This document shows, one piece after another, positions 45,601 to 53,643 of a stretch of DNA of 64,000 nt. The translations under genes and the position numbers were made by a program. The notes under the pieces were generated by a model. It was not told the DNA's origin, did no database searches, and saw only the letters and a program-made list of their open reading frames with translations. The DNA lies in assembly GCF_901521055.1 (NCBI RefSeq), contig NZ_CABEGA010000015.1, positions 1 through 64,000 of the forward strand, given 5' to 3'. This stretch comes from Cellulomonas hominis. GTDB taxonomy: Bacteria > Actinomycetota > Actinomycetes > Actinomycetales > Cellulomonadaceae. How positions within the stretch are numbered: the first letter of the stretch is position 1; every line of letters begins with the position of its first letter.

Positions 45601-48224
45601 CCGTGGCGGTCGCCACCGGTGACCCCCTGGTCGCCGTCGGGGACCGGGTGTGGCTCGACCTCGACCGCGACGGCGTCCAGGACGCCGGCGAGGACGGCGT
45701 GCCCGGTGTGGTCGTCGACCTGTACCAGGGCAGCGGCGCCGCCGCGGGCTGGGCGGCCGAGACCACGACGGGCGCCGCGGGCGACTGGCTGGTGGACGGC
45801 CTGCCCGCCGGCACCTACCAGGTGCGGCTCACGCTGCCCCCGGCGCTCGCGGCGCAGTACCGGTTCACCGGTGCCGACGCCGGCTCGGACGACCTGGACT
45901 CCGACGCCGTCCTCGACGCGGACGGCGCGCTGATCGCCGACGTGGTGCTCGGCGCGGGCGGGCCGGGCACGGTCGCCGTCGCCGCCATGCCGACCGCGTG
46001 GCAGGACGCGCACCCCGGCCTCGCCGCGACGCACGTCGACGCCACCCGCGACGCCGGGCTGCAGTGGCGGCCGCTGGCCGTGGGCGACACCGTGTGGTTC
46101 GACGCGGACCGGGACGGCCGCCAGGATGTGGGCGAGGACCCGGTGCCCGGCGCGACCGTCCGGCTCCTGGCCGCGGACGACGCGGTGGTCGGCTCCACGA
46201 CCACCGCGGCCGACGGCCGGTACCGGTTCGACGCGCTCGACCCCGGGACGTACCGGGTCGAGGTCGAGCTGCCGGACGCGCTCGCGGGGCGCTGGACGTT
46301 CACCGGCGCGCTCGCCGGGGACGCCACCGGCGACTCCGACGTGGTGCCGGTGACAGCGCGGCTCGGCCGCACCGCCGCGTTCACGCTGACCCCCGGGAGC
46401 GGGCTCGTCACCGTGGCGGAGCTGGCCGGGGACCCGCTGTGGGCCGCGGCCGACGCCGACTACGCCGACCCCAGCCAGGACGCCGGCCTCGCGGAGCGCC
46501 CCGTGCGTGTCGGTGACCGCGTGTGGGTCGACCTGGACGACGACGGCGTGCAGGACGCCGGCGAGCCCGGGCTGCCCGGCGTGGTGCTCACGCTGACCGA
46601 CGCGCTCGGTGCTCCGGTCACCGGCACGGACGGTGCGCCGGTCGGGCCGGTCACCACCGACGCCGACGGCCGGTACGCCTTCACCGGCCTGCTCCCGGGT
46701 GCCTACACCGTCACCGTGGACGCTGCCGCGTCGGCCGCCGCGCTGGCGCCGTACGTCCCGACGCCCGCCGGGACGCCCGGCGACCCGGCGACCGACTCCG
46801 CGACGGGCTCGGCCACCTCGGCCGTGCTCGTCGGCGGCGGCGCGGACGACACCCTCGACTTCGGCTACCGCCCGCTGCGGGCGCTGGGGGACCGGGTGTG
46901 GCTGGACGCCGACCGCGACGGCAAGCAGGACGCCGGCGAGGACGCTCTGCCGGGCGTGACGGTCCGGCTCCTCGACGGGACCGGGGTCGTGCTCGCCACG
47001 ACGGTCACCGGCGCCGACGGCACCTGGCGGTTCGACCTGCTGGAGCCGGGCACGTACCGGGTCGAGCTCGAGCTGACCCCGGCCGACGCGGCCCGGTACA
47101 CGTGGACCGCACCGCGCTCCGGCACGGCTCCGCGCGCCGACGCCGACTCGGACGCCGAGGACACCGGCACGCCGGGGACCGGGCGGACCGCGGCCATCAC
47201 CGTCGGACCCGGCGCACCGGGACTCCGCGCGGCCACCGCGGCGGACGGCGTCACCGCGGCGTACGTGGACAGCACCTGGGACGCCGGCCTCGTCGAGCGC
47301 TCCGTCTCCGTCGGGCACCTCGTGTGGTTCGACGCCGACGAGGACGGGATCCAGGACGCAGGCGAGCGCGGCCTGCCGGGCGTCGTCCTGGAGCTCCGGA
47401 CCCCGGACCTGCGGGCCGTCACCGCCGCCGACGGCACCGAGGTGGCAGCGGTCACCACGGACGCCGACGGGCGGTACGCGTTCACGGGCCTGCTGCCCGG
47501 GGAGTACGTCGTGCGGGTGGACCGCCTGGCGTCCGCGTCGGCGCTCGCGGGGTACGCCCCGACCGTCGCCGGCGCGGGGACGGACCCGGCGGCGGACTCC
47601 GCCACGTGGTCGGCCCCGTCGCGGCAGCTCGTGGGCGGCGAGGAGGACACCACCCTGGACTTCGGGATGGTGCTCGCGGACGACGTGCAGCTCGCGCTCC
47701 GCAAGACCGCCGTCGCGCGCACCGCGGACTCCATCACCTGGGACGTGACGGTGGCCTCCACCGGCACGCAGGACGCCTACGCCGGGTTCGCCGTCGTGGA
47801 CGCCCTGCCCGGCGCCCTGTCGTTCCGGACCGCGTCGGGCACCGGCTTCGCGTGCACCGCGGTGGGCCAGGTCGTGACCTGCGACCACGACGGCTCGCTG
47901 CCGGCGGGGGAGACCGCCACGGTCCGGATCGTCACGGGGCTCACCGCCGCGGACGCCGACGTCACGAACACCGCGACGGTGGACGTGACGGGCCGGGGGT
48001 ACCTGTTCGAGGTGCTGGCCGCGCAGGACGTCGCCTGGAGCGAGCCCGGTCCGACCGGCCCTGCCGACCCGGCCGACCCGGCGGCGGACCTCGCGGTCAC
48101 GGGTGCGACGCCGGCGGCGCCGCTCGGGGGTGCCGCGGCGCTGATCGTGCTCGGCGCGGCGCTGCTGGCCCTCGCGGGCTCACGCGGCCGGCTCGGCAGC
48201 GGCTCCCACCGGCACCGGGCCTGA
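39618..48224 (+). CDS. Giant LAXTG-anchored surface protein with SdrD B-like repeats
   Basis: 2868 aa, predicted to be covalently attached to the wall. ATG 39618 is chosen because it opens a signal peptide (MNLLHRLRRPAVLSAV, cleavage near residue 35); ATG 39531 and 39558 would add a polar extension, and no start has a good ribosome binding site. Residues 36-1580 are Thr/Ala/Val-rich beta-type sequence I do not recognise. A DUF11-like domain starts near 1590. Five SdrD B-like domains start near 2007, 2155, 2298, 2423 and 2565, each opening with VGDxVWxDxDxDGxQD, a calcium-binding style motif. A second DUF11-like domain follows (about 2690-2790). The C-terminus has LAVTG at 2825, a hydrophobic helix and a basic tail: a class E sortase signal. 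The sortase is not in the window. Likely adhesin or fibre; ligand unknown. Confidence 0.85.
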   Translation: MNLLHRLRRPAVLSAVGALLAPIVLGTAAAPATAAGDAPAPTLQVTSFTVTAGAAAANPQPAADPAYASDLQYAASAATGTVTSTFGYRCASDTEDCVDAAAMVVLGQLRLTGPLPAVDLDPTTVVTYFSDAAATTTTADPAQAAAFRVAFRSALDDGGTGLRAGSNGSLRFDSVLVAPSAGGAQTGSAVATPSSQAGAGLPSRVRVTGQFPVNLATTTALSWSRTSYLSGVDDGVEQPTNTATVVATSTGDPAEQLTVTWGGADPSLRPAAGTAGMLTDLTSTAVTGWPAGAASLVVTGWRWTGASSATAQVAVGTFTPADQGRDLLAGLDAGTRAGLTGLRLVFAAADGTLLDAGAVATTVIAVREHGSAGSTPVARTGAAAEYVTTAPAATFDVASDLNTLAVAGTATSSAKRGANVTGAAAVTRGFRVFDPRAYAGSATSLRGLSAGTVYGGGYVVATAAGTNWSRRAVEQLELAVPSAASDVTATNAALDPDLPALDARVLGTGLTFAGFGAARSGAAGDGSGIVVSGLTGPAQLVLAVRTSSGPAGSVVLDAAAPVVPTGAASFGLTDWSQVTGFTATLRSADGTGAPVPMGASVAVPYLVRAATSAQAQTYAAHTTAATVLGGTRSALTPRTAQSGNRPVTAATVAVAVPTVGVDGTKYVAEPYVPTTAGSTVTAILEAVARAGASGHLPDTLTIEDSARAATSSSATGAAWWNAFRPVSVDPGAPAGVTATVQYYTNTGGAPAWQDYAGDRADLSGSDAWRGMRVVAVRADGTTFADGTVLRTRITFAVRDAVLDTAAWKDGAVPRNVAEITSSATIEGNVVTSVVRRPSDTVSVLGVAAGAGAPALLKTLSRLDGTEGTAQTTTATLTWGTGGNDLASATVADGNGLADGQGTPDVGGAASFFDTFDLTGITPITSGASPSGVHDPYLVFDQVTDVRVYDAVAREWHSLRTQKWDGTGWVAVGASRDDVRFTSGAAVGAFPYKGSFPGLTVNASLQARVGGVQLVYEARTDAERDALPAGDWRRALLPTLTPGAVASTDGPARPVALTLALRDTSRATGTPVNNAFRYTGTAAGTVVNSGRVTGWTGPGGTGDDLDLGGPVNPVGQQTFTVQPASLGVTATKTWLRDENGTPLEPSTDLDELALPVEGQDAPADQWPTATLTVTGTSTSTTRVDALTLTEPSGIDRTATLDPAALDPSAPFARFAITRITGVTTAAAVTGATDAQVVLYRWTAEDGVTASAPVPVATALGYDATALADVVGVQVRYTGRIQADRTARLTLATRLLPQNRVSGLAVSADTVVTNDVEATVSDARVCADETGSPTAATGCTAAVRAAEASATTTVREPDVQAFPALEVTPVDVQRDATVPTVTAVLSTQNFGLTPADALLVTDADPRYFNAVAARSVRVDRVPTGAERADLEVLVAGADLEIGADGTYDGARTWRAWGSGALGTTWDLATLAAAHGATADDVVGVRVRFVDTDQDRITAPGQGFGEATLAGVLREELRTGGLPSAVGADGWRYEGAEEHATNPGETTRGVVSNHVTAQALRDGLTSTEQTTADVPVAVHAGSATVRVQKAELDVAPRKPGDAVRYRITVTNTATGTGAADLTGLVVTDRLPEDGSLVYGTAPDGQQPWTVQGPGGTPSPLAAPVVQADESAVVLTFGADDRLAPGASVEVLLWLRVATDLSTTSVVNTATAASTSRPLVAAPSGSDGGTGCAPGTYDVDAAACLVRAAALTIGGANVYVSEEWVRDAAPGTGAVRTTPAKPGAPSACAPRGTGVDADWYRYPCSVVSTAGATTQWQVQVTSRASIAADRLEMVDMLPTVGDYPAMDGSASGSRGSAWRPVWDGHVPTLVSMAGLPAGATLAVYTTTADYRAGGLPASADFDPVPGTWSSTPLAPGSTVPAAQAARVTGFKLVVTFAGADKLSSGESVRVGWSMRTPLTGAPKEADTWNSFAFRVPADAGAGRPVDVTSVPLKAGARYAVAVATGDPLVAVGDRVWLDLDRDGVQDAGEDGVPGVVVDLYQGSGAAAGWAAETTTGAAGDWLVDGLPAGTYQVRLTLPPALAAQYRFTGADAGSDDLDSDAVLDADGALIADVVLGAGGPGTVAVAAMPTAWQDAHPGLAATHVDATRDAGLQWRPLAVGDTVWFDADRDGRQDVGEDPVPGATVRLLAADDAVVGSTTTAADGRYRFDALDPGTYRVEVELPDALAGRWTFTGALAGDATGDSDVVPVTARLGRTAAFTLTPGSGLVTVAELAGDPLWAAADADYADPSQDAGLAERPVRVGDRVWVDLDDDGVQDAGEPGLPGVVLTLTDALGAPVTGTDGAPVGPVTTDADGRYAFTGLLPGAYTVTVDAAASAAALAPYVPTPAGTPGDPATDSATGSATSAVLVGGGADDTLDFGYRPLRALGDRVWLDADRDGKQDAGEDALPGVTVRLLDGTGVVLATTVTGADGTWRFDLLEPGTYRVELELTPADAARYTWTAPRSGTAPRADADSDAEDTGTPGTGRTAAITVGPGAPGLRAATAADGVTAAYVDSTWDAGLVERSVSVGHLVWFDADEDGIQDAGERGLPGVVLELRTPDLRAVTAADGTEVAAVTTDADGRYAFTGLLPGEYVVRVDRLASASALAGYAPTVAGAGTDPAADSATWSAPSRQLVGGEEDTTLDFGMVLADDVQLALRKTAVARTADSITWDVTVASTGTQDAYAGFAVVDALPGALSFRTASGTGFACTAVGQVVTCDHDGSLPAGETATVRIVTGLTAADADVTNTATVDVTGRGYLFEVLAAQDVAWSEPGPTGPADPADPAADLAVTGATPAAPLGGAAALIVLGAALLALAGSRGRLGSGSHRHRA

Positions 48225-48231
48225 CGCGCGG

Positions 48232-48377
48232 GGACTGCGCCCGACGGACGGGACTGCGCCCCGAAGCCGGGACTGCGCCCCGTAGCCGGGACTGCGCCCG
48301 GCAGCCGCGACTGCGCCCCGTAGCGGGGACTGCGCCCTCCAGCGGCGACTGCGCCTCCTGCAGGGGGCGCAGTCGCC
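48232..48377. repeat. Seven exact-period 19-bp repeats closed by an inverted copy
   Basis: Core (G/C)GACTGCGCC starts at 48232, 48251, 48270, 48289, 48308, 48327 and 48346, so the period is exactly 19 bp. Five to seven bases between cores vary. The last copy pairs over 12 bp with an inverted copy (48344-48355 with 48366-48377). The array begins 7 nt after the surface-protein stop and so probably terminates its mRNA. Between it and the infA promoter, 48378-48494, I see nothing else. Confidence 0.85.
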
Positions 48378-48494
48378 GCCACGGGGCGCACACCGCGTCG
48401 CCGGCGAGGCGGCGGACGGGAAGAAGCTGGGCGGCCCGGGCGTTGGGAGCGGTGTGCCGGAGTGCGGCGCGTCCGCTGACGGCCGCCGCCACGG

Positions 48495-48524
48495 TTTCTC
48501 CCGCGAGGCCCGATGGCGTATGAT
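48495..48524 (+). promoter_or_regulatory. infA / alpha operon promoter
   Basis: TTTCTC (48495-48500) and TATGAT (48519-48524) at 18-nt spacing; the -10 is one of the best in the window. It gives a leader of about 180 nt before infA. Confidence 0.65.
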
Positions 48525-48709
48525 CGTCCGTTGGGTGTGCGCCCTGTCGCTGCTGCACGTCCCGCCCGAGCCCGACCGCTTCCGTGGTCGTGCCGTGCGG
48601 GTGGACCGCGGCGCAGGCCACGGGGCACGTCCACCACCTCCCGCCCGCCGGTCGTGCCGGCGGACACGGGGCGTGGACCGGAAGTTCAGGACAAGAGTTA
48701 GCGGAGGAC

Positions 48710-48931
48710 ATGGCGAAGAAGGACGGTGTCATCGAGATCGAGGGCAGCGTGGTCGAGGCTCTGCCGAACGCGATGTTCCGCGTGGAGCTGACGAACGGCC
48801 ACAAGGTGCTCGCCCACATCTCGGGCAAGATGCGCCAGCACTACATCCGGATCCTCCCGGAGGACCGGGTGGTGGTCGAGCTGAGCCCGTACGACCTGTC
48901 CCGCGGGCGCATCGTCTACCGCTACAAGTAA
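48710..48931 (+). CDS. infA: Translation initiation factor IF-1
   Basis: 73 aa. OB-fold factor that blocks the A site during initiation. Recognised by [33 protein letters not shown] and the RGRIVYRYK end; full family length. GGAGG at 48703-48707 makes a strong ribosome binding site. In most actinobacteria it lies soon after map; here the giant surface gene separates them. Confidence 0.98.
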   Translation: MAKKDGVIEIEGSVVEALPNAMFRVELTNGHKVLAHISGKMRQHYIRILPEDRVVVELSPYDLSRGRIVYRYK

Positions 48932-49008
48932 ATCGACCGAACGAGCATCGCCGTCGGCCACGCCCCCGCTCGCGGGGACGAGGTGCATCGGCGGCGGAGG
49001 AACAGGCC

Positions 49009-49122
49009 ATGAAGGTCAAGCCCAGCGTCAAGAAGATCTGCGACAAGTGCAAGGTGATCCGCCGGCACGGTCGCGTCCAGGTGATCTGCGAGAACCTGCG
49101 CCACAAGCAGCGCCAGGGCTGA
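49009..49122 (+). CDS. rpmJ: 50S ribosomal protein L36, zinc form
   Basis: 37 aa, the exact family length. [15 protein letters not shown] start, with zinc ligands C11, C14, C27 and H32 all present, so this is the C+ form. ATG 49009 has GGCGGAGG 9-16 nt upstream. It lies 77 nt after infA, in the standard infA-rpmJ-rpsM order. Confidence 0.97.
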   Translation: MKVKPSVKKICDKCKVIRRHGRVQVICENLRHKQRQG

Positions 49123-49339
49123 GCACAAGAGCCCTGCCGCCGCTCGGCACCTGATCGAGCAGCAGCACCCGGCCGCTCCCTGACCCCAGGGGACGGCCAC
49201 CAGCGCACCGCCGAACCGGCACCGCACCCGCACGACGGGATCGGACCGGTGAACCCCTGGCTCGGAGGCCGGGGCCCGCAGCCAAGCGGGAGGACGGTGC
49301 GGCAGACCTCCGAGGAGAAGTACAGGAGCCGGAAGGCAC
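49123..49339 (+). promoter_or_regulatory. Leader/intergenic region before rpsM
   Basis: 217 nt between rpmJ and rpsM without an ORF. It ends in a strong purine-rich ribosome binding area (GAGGAGAAG at about 49313). The length suggests a regulatory leader (S4 controls this operon in E. coli), but I cannot identify a specific fold or promoter. Confidence 0.3.
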
Positions 49340-49720
49340 ATGGCACGTCTTGTCGGCGTCGACCTCCCCCGCGAGAAGCGGCTCGAGATCGCGCTCACCT
49401 ACATCTACGGCGTCGGCCGTACCCGCGCCCAGCAGACGCTGGCCGCGACCGGCATCAGCCCCGACGTCCGGGTCAAGGACCTGGACGACGCCCAGCTCGT
49501 CACGCTGCGTGACTACCTCGAGGGCAACTTCAAGCTCGAGGGTGACCTGCGACGCGAGGTCGCCGCGGACATCCGCCGCAAGGTCGAGATCGGCAGCTAC
49601 GAGGGTCTGCGTCACCGCCGCGGGCTCCCCGTGCGCGGTCAGCGCACGAAGACCAACGCGCGTACCCGCAAGGGCCCGAAGCGCACCGTCGCCGGCAAGA
49701 AGAAGGCCGGCCGGAAGTAG
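49340..49720 (+). CDS. rpsM: 30S ribosomal protein S13
   Basis: 126 aa. Head protein touching P-site tRNA and forming inter-subunit bridges. Recognised by [27 protein letters not shown], and [22 protein letters not shown] split over the C-terminal half. Typical length. rpsK follows after 100 nt. Confidence 0.97.
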   Translation: MARLVGVDLPREKRLEIALTYIYGVGRTRAQQTLAATGISPDVRVKDLDDAQLVTLRDYLEGNFKLEGDLRREVAADIRRKVEIGSYEGLRHRRGLPVRGQRTKTNARTRKGPKRTVAGKKKAGRK

Positions 49721-49820
49721 CCCGACCGCGGCCCGCCGAGCCCGCGCCCTCACGGACGCGCCGGCCGAGCCGCGTCGGACACCCGACCTCACCTGAGCAG
49801 CAGCGAGAGAGAACGAGCAG

Positions 49821-50222
49821 ATGCCTCCCAAGACCCGCAGTTCCGTGCGCAAGCCGCGCCGCAAGGAGAAGAAGAACGTCTCCCACGGCCAGGCGCACAT
49901 CAAGAGCACCTTCAACAACACGATCGTCTCGATCACCGACCCGAGCGGCGCCGTGATCTCCTGGGCGTCCGGCGGCGACGTGGGCTTCAAGGGCTCGCGC
50001 AAGTCGACCCCCTACGCCGCGGGCATGGCCGCCGAGGCCGCCGCGCGCAAGGCGCAGGAGCACGGCATGAAGAAGGTCGACGTCTTCGTCAAGGGCCCGG
50101 GCTCCGGTCGCGAGACCGCGATCCGCTCGCTGACGGCCGCCGGCCTCGAGGTCGGCTCGATCCAGGACGTGACGCCGCAGGCCCACAACGGCTGCCGTCC
50201 GCCGAAGCGCCGCCGCGTCTGA
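49821..50222 (+). CDS. rpsK: 30S ribosomal protein S11
   Basis: 133 aa. Platform protein near the mRNA exit. Recognised by [18 protein letters not shown], the [12 protein letters not shown] segment and [21 protein letters not shown] 49821 with GCGAGAGAGAACGAGC upstream. rpsD, which follows rpsK in many bacteria, is absent here: rpoA comes next after 151 nt. Confidence 0.97.
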   Translation: MPPKTRSSVRKPRRKEKKNVSHGQAHIKSTFNNTIVSITDPSGAVISWASGGDVGFKGSRKSTPYAAGMAAEAAARKAQEHGMKKVDVFVKGPGSGRETAIRSLTAAGLEVGSIQDVTPQAHNGCRPPKRRRV

Positions 50223-50373
50223 CACCCCGTAGCCGGGCCGCCACGGGCGGGGGAGCGATCTCCCGCCCGTGCGCGGTGCCGGCCGGTCGTCCGGGTGGAC
50301 CGAGACCCGAGGCGGCCAGCGAGTACACCTGCGCTGCGTCATATGGCGGACGCACGCTGAGAGGAACCCCGAA

Positions 50374-51384
50374 GTGCTCATCGCACAGCGCCCCACCCTG
50401 ACCGAAGAGGTCATCTCGGAGTACCGCTCGCGGTTCTCCATCGAGCCGCTCGAGCCGGGCTTCGGCTACACGCTCGGCAACTCCCTGCGCCGGACCCTGC
50501 TGTCGTCCATCCCGGGCGCGGCCGTGACGAGCATCCGGATCGACGGCGTGCTCCACGAGTTCAGCACGGTGCCGGGCGTCAAGGAGGACGTCACCGAGAT
50601 CATCCTCAACATCAAGAACCTCGTCGTCTCCTCGGAGAACGACGAGCCGGTCGTGATGTACCTGCGCAAGCAGGGTGCCGGTGAGGTCACCGCGGCGGAC
50701 ATCGTCCCGCCGGCCGGTGTCGAGGTGCACAACCCCGACCTGCAGCTCGCCACGCTGAACGAGAAGGGCAAGCTCGAGATCGAGCTGACCGTCGAGCGCG
50801 GCCGTGGCTACGTGTCGGCGAACCAGAACAAGTCGTACGAGGCCGAGATCGGTCGCATCCCCGTCGACTCGATCTACTCGCCCGTCCTCAAGGTGACCTA
50901 CAAGGTCGAGGCGACGCGTGTCGAGCAGCGGACCGACTTCGACAAGCTCATCGTCGACGTCGAGACCAAGCCGGCGATCACCCCGCGGGACGCGCTCGCC
51001 TCGGCCGGCAAGACCCTGGTCGAGCTGTTCGGCCTGGCCCGCGAGCTGAACGTCGAGGCCGAGGGCATCGAGATCGGCCCGTCGCCGACGGACGCGGCCC
51101 TGGCCGCCGACCTGGCGCTGCCGATCGAGGACCTGCAGCTGACCATCCGGTCGTACAACTGCCTCAAGCGCGAGGGCATCCACACGGTGGGCGAGCTCGT
51201 GGCACGGTCCGAGGCCGACCTGCTCGACATCCGCAACTTCGGTGCGAAGTCGATCACCGAGGTCAAGGAGAAGCTGGCCGAGCTGAACCTGTCCCTGAAG
51301 GACAGCCCGCTCGACTTCGACCCGAGCGCCGCCGCGTACTACGACGGCGACGAGGGCGACTTCACCGAGGACGAGCAGTACTGA
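50374..51384 (+). CDS. rpoA: DNA-directed RNA polymerase alpha subunit
   Basis: 336 aa. Dimerises to start polymerase assembly; the C-terminal domain binds UP elements and activators. The N-terminal domain ([21 protein letters not shown] region) and CTD ([17 protein letters not shown], then [19 protein letters not shown]) are intact, followed by an acidic tail. GTG 50374 (MLIAQRPTL) follows GAGAGGAACCCC; upstream in-frame codons are not conserved. Confidence 0.97.
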   Translation: MLIAQRPTLTEEVISEYRSRFSIEPLEPGFGYTLGNSLRRTLLSSIPGAAVTSIRIDGVLHEFSTVPGVKEDVTEIILNIKNLVVSSENDEPVVMYLRKQGAGEVTAADIVPPAGVEVHNPDLQLATLNEKGKLEIELTVERGRGYVSANQNKSYEAEIGRIPVDSIYSPVLKVTYKVEATRVEQRTDFDKLIVDVETKPAITPRDALASAGKTLVELFGLARELNVEAEGIEIGPSPTDAALAADLALPIEDLQLTIRSYNCLKREGIHTVGELVARSEADLLDIRNFGAKSITEVKEKLAELNLSLKDSPLDFDPSAAAYYDGDEGDFTEDEQY

Positions 51385-51451
51385 CGCCGGGGAGGCGGCG
51401 CGTGGCTGACGCGCGCCGCCCGCCCATCACTGGAACCAAGGAGTAAAGACC

Positions 51452-51991
51452 ATGCCTACGCCCACCAAGGGTCCCCGGCTCGGTGGCGGCCCGGCGCACG
51501 AGCGGCTGATCCTGGCCAACCTGGCCACGGCGCTGTTCGAGCACAAGCGCATCACGACGACGGAGGCCAAGGCCAAGCGCCTGCGCCCCCTCGCCGAGCG
51601 CCTCGTCACGTTCGCCAAGCGCGGTGACCTGCACGCCCGCCGCCGCGTCCTGACCGTCGTCCGCGACAAGTCGGTCGTCCACGAGCTGTTCGTGGAGATC
51701 GCCCCGCAGATGGCCGAGCGCCAGGGTGGCTACACCCGCATCACGAAGATCGGCCCCCGCAAGGGCGACAACGCGCCGATGGCCGTGATCGAGCTCGTCC
51801 TCGAGCCCGTCTCGCCGAAGCAGGCCGTCGTCCGCGAGGCCACGAAGGCCGCCGCGAAGGCCGCGCCGAAGGCCGAGGAGGCGCCGGTCGAGGAGACCGC
51901 CGCCGACGAGACCGTCGAGGAGACCACCGAGGCCCCGGCCGAGGAGTCGACCGCGACCGAGGCGACGACCGACGAGGCCGACAAGGCCTGA
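51452..51991 (+). CDS. rplQ: 50S ribosomal protein L17 with acidic C-terminal tail
   Basis: 179 aa, against about 120 in most bacteria. Residues 1-125 are the normal L17 fold ([39 protein letters not shown]). From about 131 on comes a Glu/Ala/Thr-rich, strongly acidic low-complexity tail. Such tails occur in several actinobacterial L17 proteins. It is opposite in charge to the N-terminal extension of L15. Last gene of the alpha operon. Confidence 0.96.
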   Translation: MPTPTKGPRLGGGPAHERLILANLATALFEHKRITTTEAKAKRLRPLAERLVTFAKRGDLHARRRVLTVVRDKSVVHELFVEIAPQMAERQGGYTRITKIGPRKGDNAPMAVIELVLEPVSPKQAVVREATKAAAKAAPKAEEAPVEETAADETVEETTEAPAEESTATEATTDEADKA

Positions 51992-52006
51992 CCGATCGGT
52001 CCGCAC

Positions 52007-52055
52007 CGACAGGGCCCGGTCCGCGAGCTGCACGCTCGTGGGCCGGGCCCTGTCG
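52007..52055 (+). terminator. Terminator after rplQ
   Basis: A 13-bp perfect outer stem (52007-52019 with 52043-52055), with a smaller GAG/CTC pairing inside the loop, 15 nt after the rplQ stop. It ends just before the -10 of the next gene. Confidence 0.8.
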
Positions 52056-52077
52056 CGTCCCCCGGGGAGCCGGCGGG

Positions 52078-52091
52078 TACGGTCGGGGGGC
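52078..52091 (+). promoter_or_regulatory. Leaderless-type -10 of the alpha/beta hydrolase
   Basis: TACGGT (52078-52083) is 8 nt from the ATG at 52092, so transcription would start at the start codon. No clear -35. Confidence 0.45.
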
Positions 52092-52826
52092 ATGAGCGTC
52101 CCTGTCGTCCTGGTGCACGGGCTGCGGACGTCCCGCACGATGTGGCGCGCGCAGGTCGAGGCTCTGGAGGCGTACGGCTCGCGCGCGGTGGCGGTTGACC
52201 TGCCCGGGCACGGGGAGCGGCTCGGGGAGCGGTTCACGCTCGACGGAGCGGTGACGGCGGTCGCCGACGGGGTGGACGCGGCCGGCGGGCGCGCGCTCGT
52301 GGTCGGGCTGTCGCTCGGCGGGTACACCGCGATCGCCCACGCCGCCCGGCACCCGGATCAGGTGGCGGGGCTGGTCGCGGCGTCGTGCTCGACCCGGCCG
52401 CTGGCCGCGCTGGTCGACGGGTGGGCGCTGCTGGCCCGCGGGATCGCGCGGCTGCCGGACGCCGGCGCGGGGCTGAACCAGGGGATGGTGGACCGGGTGC
52501 TGCCCGTCGAGGGCGCCCGGGACGTCGCCGCCGGCGGGTTCGCGCTCGACGTGGTGGACGACGCGCTGCGGGCGATGCGGTCCGCGACGCCGGTCGAGGA
52601 CCTGGCGGCGGTGGAGGCGCCGGTGTGGCTGGTGAACGGGCGCTACGACCACTTCCGGGGCGAGGAGCGCCGGTTCCTGCGCGCCTGCCGGGACGGTCGC
52701 CTGGTGATCGTCCCGGGCGCGACGCACCTGGTGTCGCTGGTGGCGCCGGTGGGGTTCACGCGGGTGCTGCTCGACGCGGTCGACGCGGTGACGGCGCGGG
52801 AGCGGGACGCCGCGCCGCGGCGCTAG
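52092..52826 (+). CDS. Alpha/beta hydrolase
   Basis: 244 aa, compact alpha/beta-hydrolase fold without signal peptide. Oxyanion motif [13 protein letters not shown], nucleophile elbow GLSLGG with S74, acid D186 in NGRYDHF and H212 in GATHLVSL complete the triad. It resembles cytoplasmic esterase/lipase-type family members; the substrate cannot be told from sequence. ATG 52092 is supported by a -10 box 8 nt upstream. It converges on the ROK kinase gene, 7 nt between stops. Confidence 0.8.
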   Translation: MSVPVVLVHGLRTSRTMWRAQVEALEAYGSRAVAVDLPGHGERLGERFTLDGAVTAVADGVDAAGGRALVVGLSLGGYTAIAHAARHPDQVAGLVAASCSTRPLAALVDGWALLARGIARLPDAGAGLNQGMVDRVLPVEGARDVAAGGFALDVVDDALRAMRSATPVEDLAAVEAPVWLVNGRYDHFRGEERRFLRACRDGRLVIVPGATHLVSLVAPVGFTRVLLDAVDAVTARERDAAPRR

Positions 52827-52833
52827 ACCGCCG

Positions 52834-53601
52834 TCAGACCCCGAGCTGCCACGCCCGGACGCCGCCGACGATGCCCGCCTGGTTCGGCACCACCACGACG
52901 TCGTCGCCGAGCCGGGCGAGCACCTGCGGCGTGATCTGCCGGGCGTTGCCGCCACCGAGGTACACGCGGTCCCAGAGCACGACCGGCCGGAGGCCCTCGA
53001 CGACCTGCCGCACGCGGCGGGACCACAGGGCGTCGCCGAGCCGGGCCCGCTGGATCTGGCCGATGTACTCGTCGTAGGTGGTCATGCGGCGGACCGGGGC
53101 GTGCGACCACTCGAGGTGCGGCGCCAGCTGCCCGCCGTCGAACAGGGCGGAGCCGAGCCCGGTGCCGAGGGTCAGGACGAGCTCCACGCCGGTGCCGGAC
53201 ACGACGCCGGCGCCGTGCACCTCGGCGTCGTTGAGGACGAGGGCGGGCACGCCGAGCTGCTGCTCGACGGCCGCCCGGATGTCGCAGCCCGCCCACGCCG
53301 CGACGAGCTCGGGGTCGACCCGGGTGTGCGGGCCGGAGCGGGTGACGTAGTGCGGGGTGGCGACGACGACGCCGTGCCGGATCATCCCCGGCATGCCGAC
53401 CGTCGCCCGGTCGAAGGCGGGCAGCCGCGCGGCGATCTCCGCGATCGTCGCGACCAGGCGCTCCGGCGGCAGGGGGTACGGGGTCGGCACCCGGACCGCG
53501 GGGGCGTGCAGCGTGCCGGACGCGTCGAGCACCGAGGCCTTGATGCCACCGCCGCCGCAGTCGACGGCGAGCGTGTACGGGGTCGACGCGGGCGCTGGCA
53601 C
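52834..53601 (-). CDS. ppgK: ROK-family kinase, polyphosphate glucokinase-like
   Basis: 255 aa. Probably phosphorylates glucose using polyphosphate and/or ATP, feeding glycolysis. The N-terminal phosphate-binding loop is [13 protein letters not shown], the catalytic Asp is D125 in VLNDAEVHG, and [12 protein letters not shown] and [10 protein letters not shown] match the PPGK branch of ROK proteins. It lacks the ROK repressor helix-turn-helix and the zinc motif of other ROK kinases. GTG 53601 is chosen because TACGGT lies 6 nt upstream. Divergent from truA. Phosphoryl donor is inferred, not shown. Confidence 0.75.
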   Translation of the reverse strand: MPAPASTPYTLAVDCGGGGIKASVLDASGTLHAPAVRVPTPYPLPPERLVATIAEIAARLPAFDRATVGMPGMIRHGVVVATPHYVTRSGPHTRVDPELVAAWAGCDIRAAVEQQLGVPALVLNDAEVHGAGVVSGTGVELVLTLGTGLGSALFDGGQLAPHLEWSHAPVRRMTTYDEYIGQIQRARLGDALWSRRVRQVVEGLRPVVLWDRVYLGGGNARQITPQVLARLGDDVVVVPNQAGIVGGVRAWQLGV

Positions 53602-53643
53602 CGGTCCACCGTAGAGCAGCCGCCCGCCCCGTACGCTCAATGC
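53602..53643. promoter_or_regulatory. Compact divergent promoter pair ppgK/truA
   Basis: The minus-strand -10 TACGGT (53613-53608) and the plus-strand -10 TACGCT (53632-53637) are 18 bp apart, and each sits 6 nt from its GTG. Each promoter's -35 region therefore overlaps the other's -10, so the two genes should compete for polymerase. Confidence 0.5.

Noticed and set aside
48232-48377. Considered as a CRISPR array
   Set aside because: The period is 19 bp with only 5-7 variable bases between cores; there are no spacers of normal length and no cas genes.
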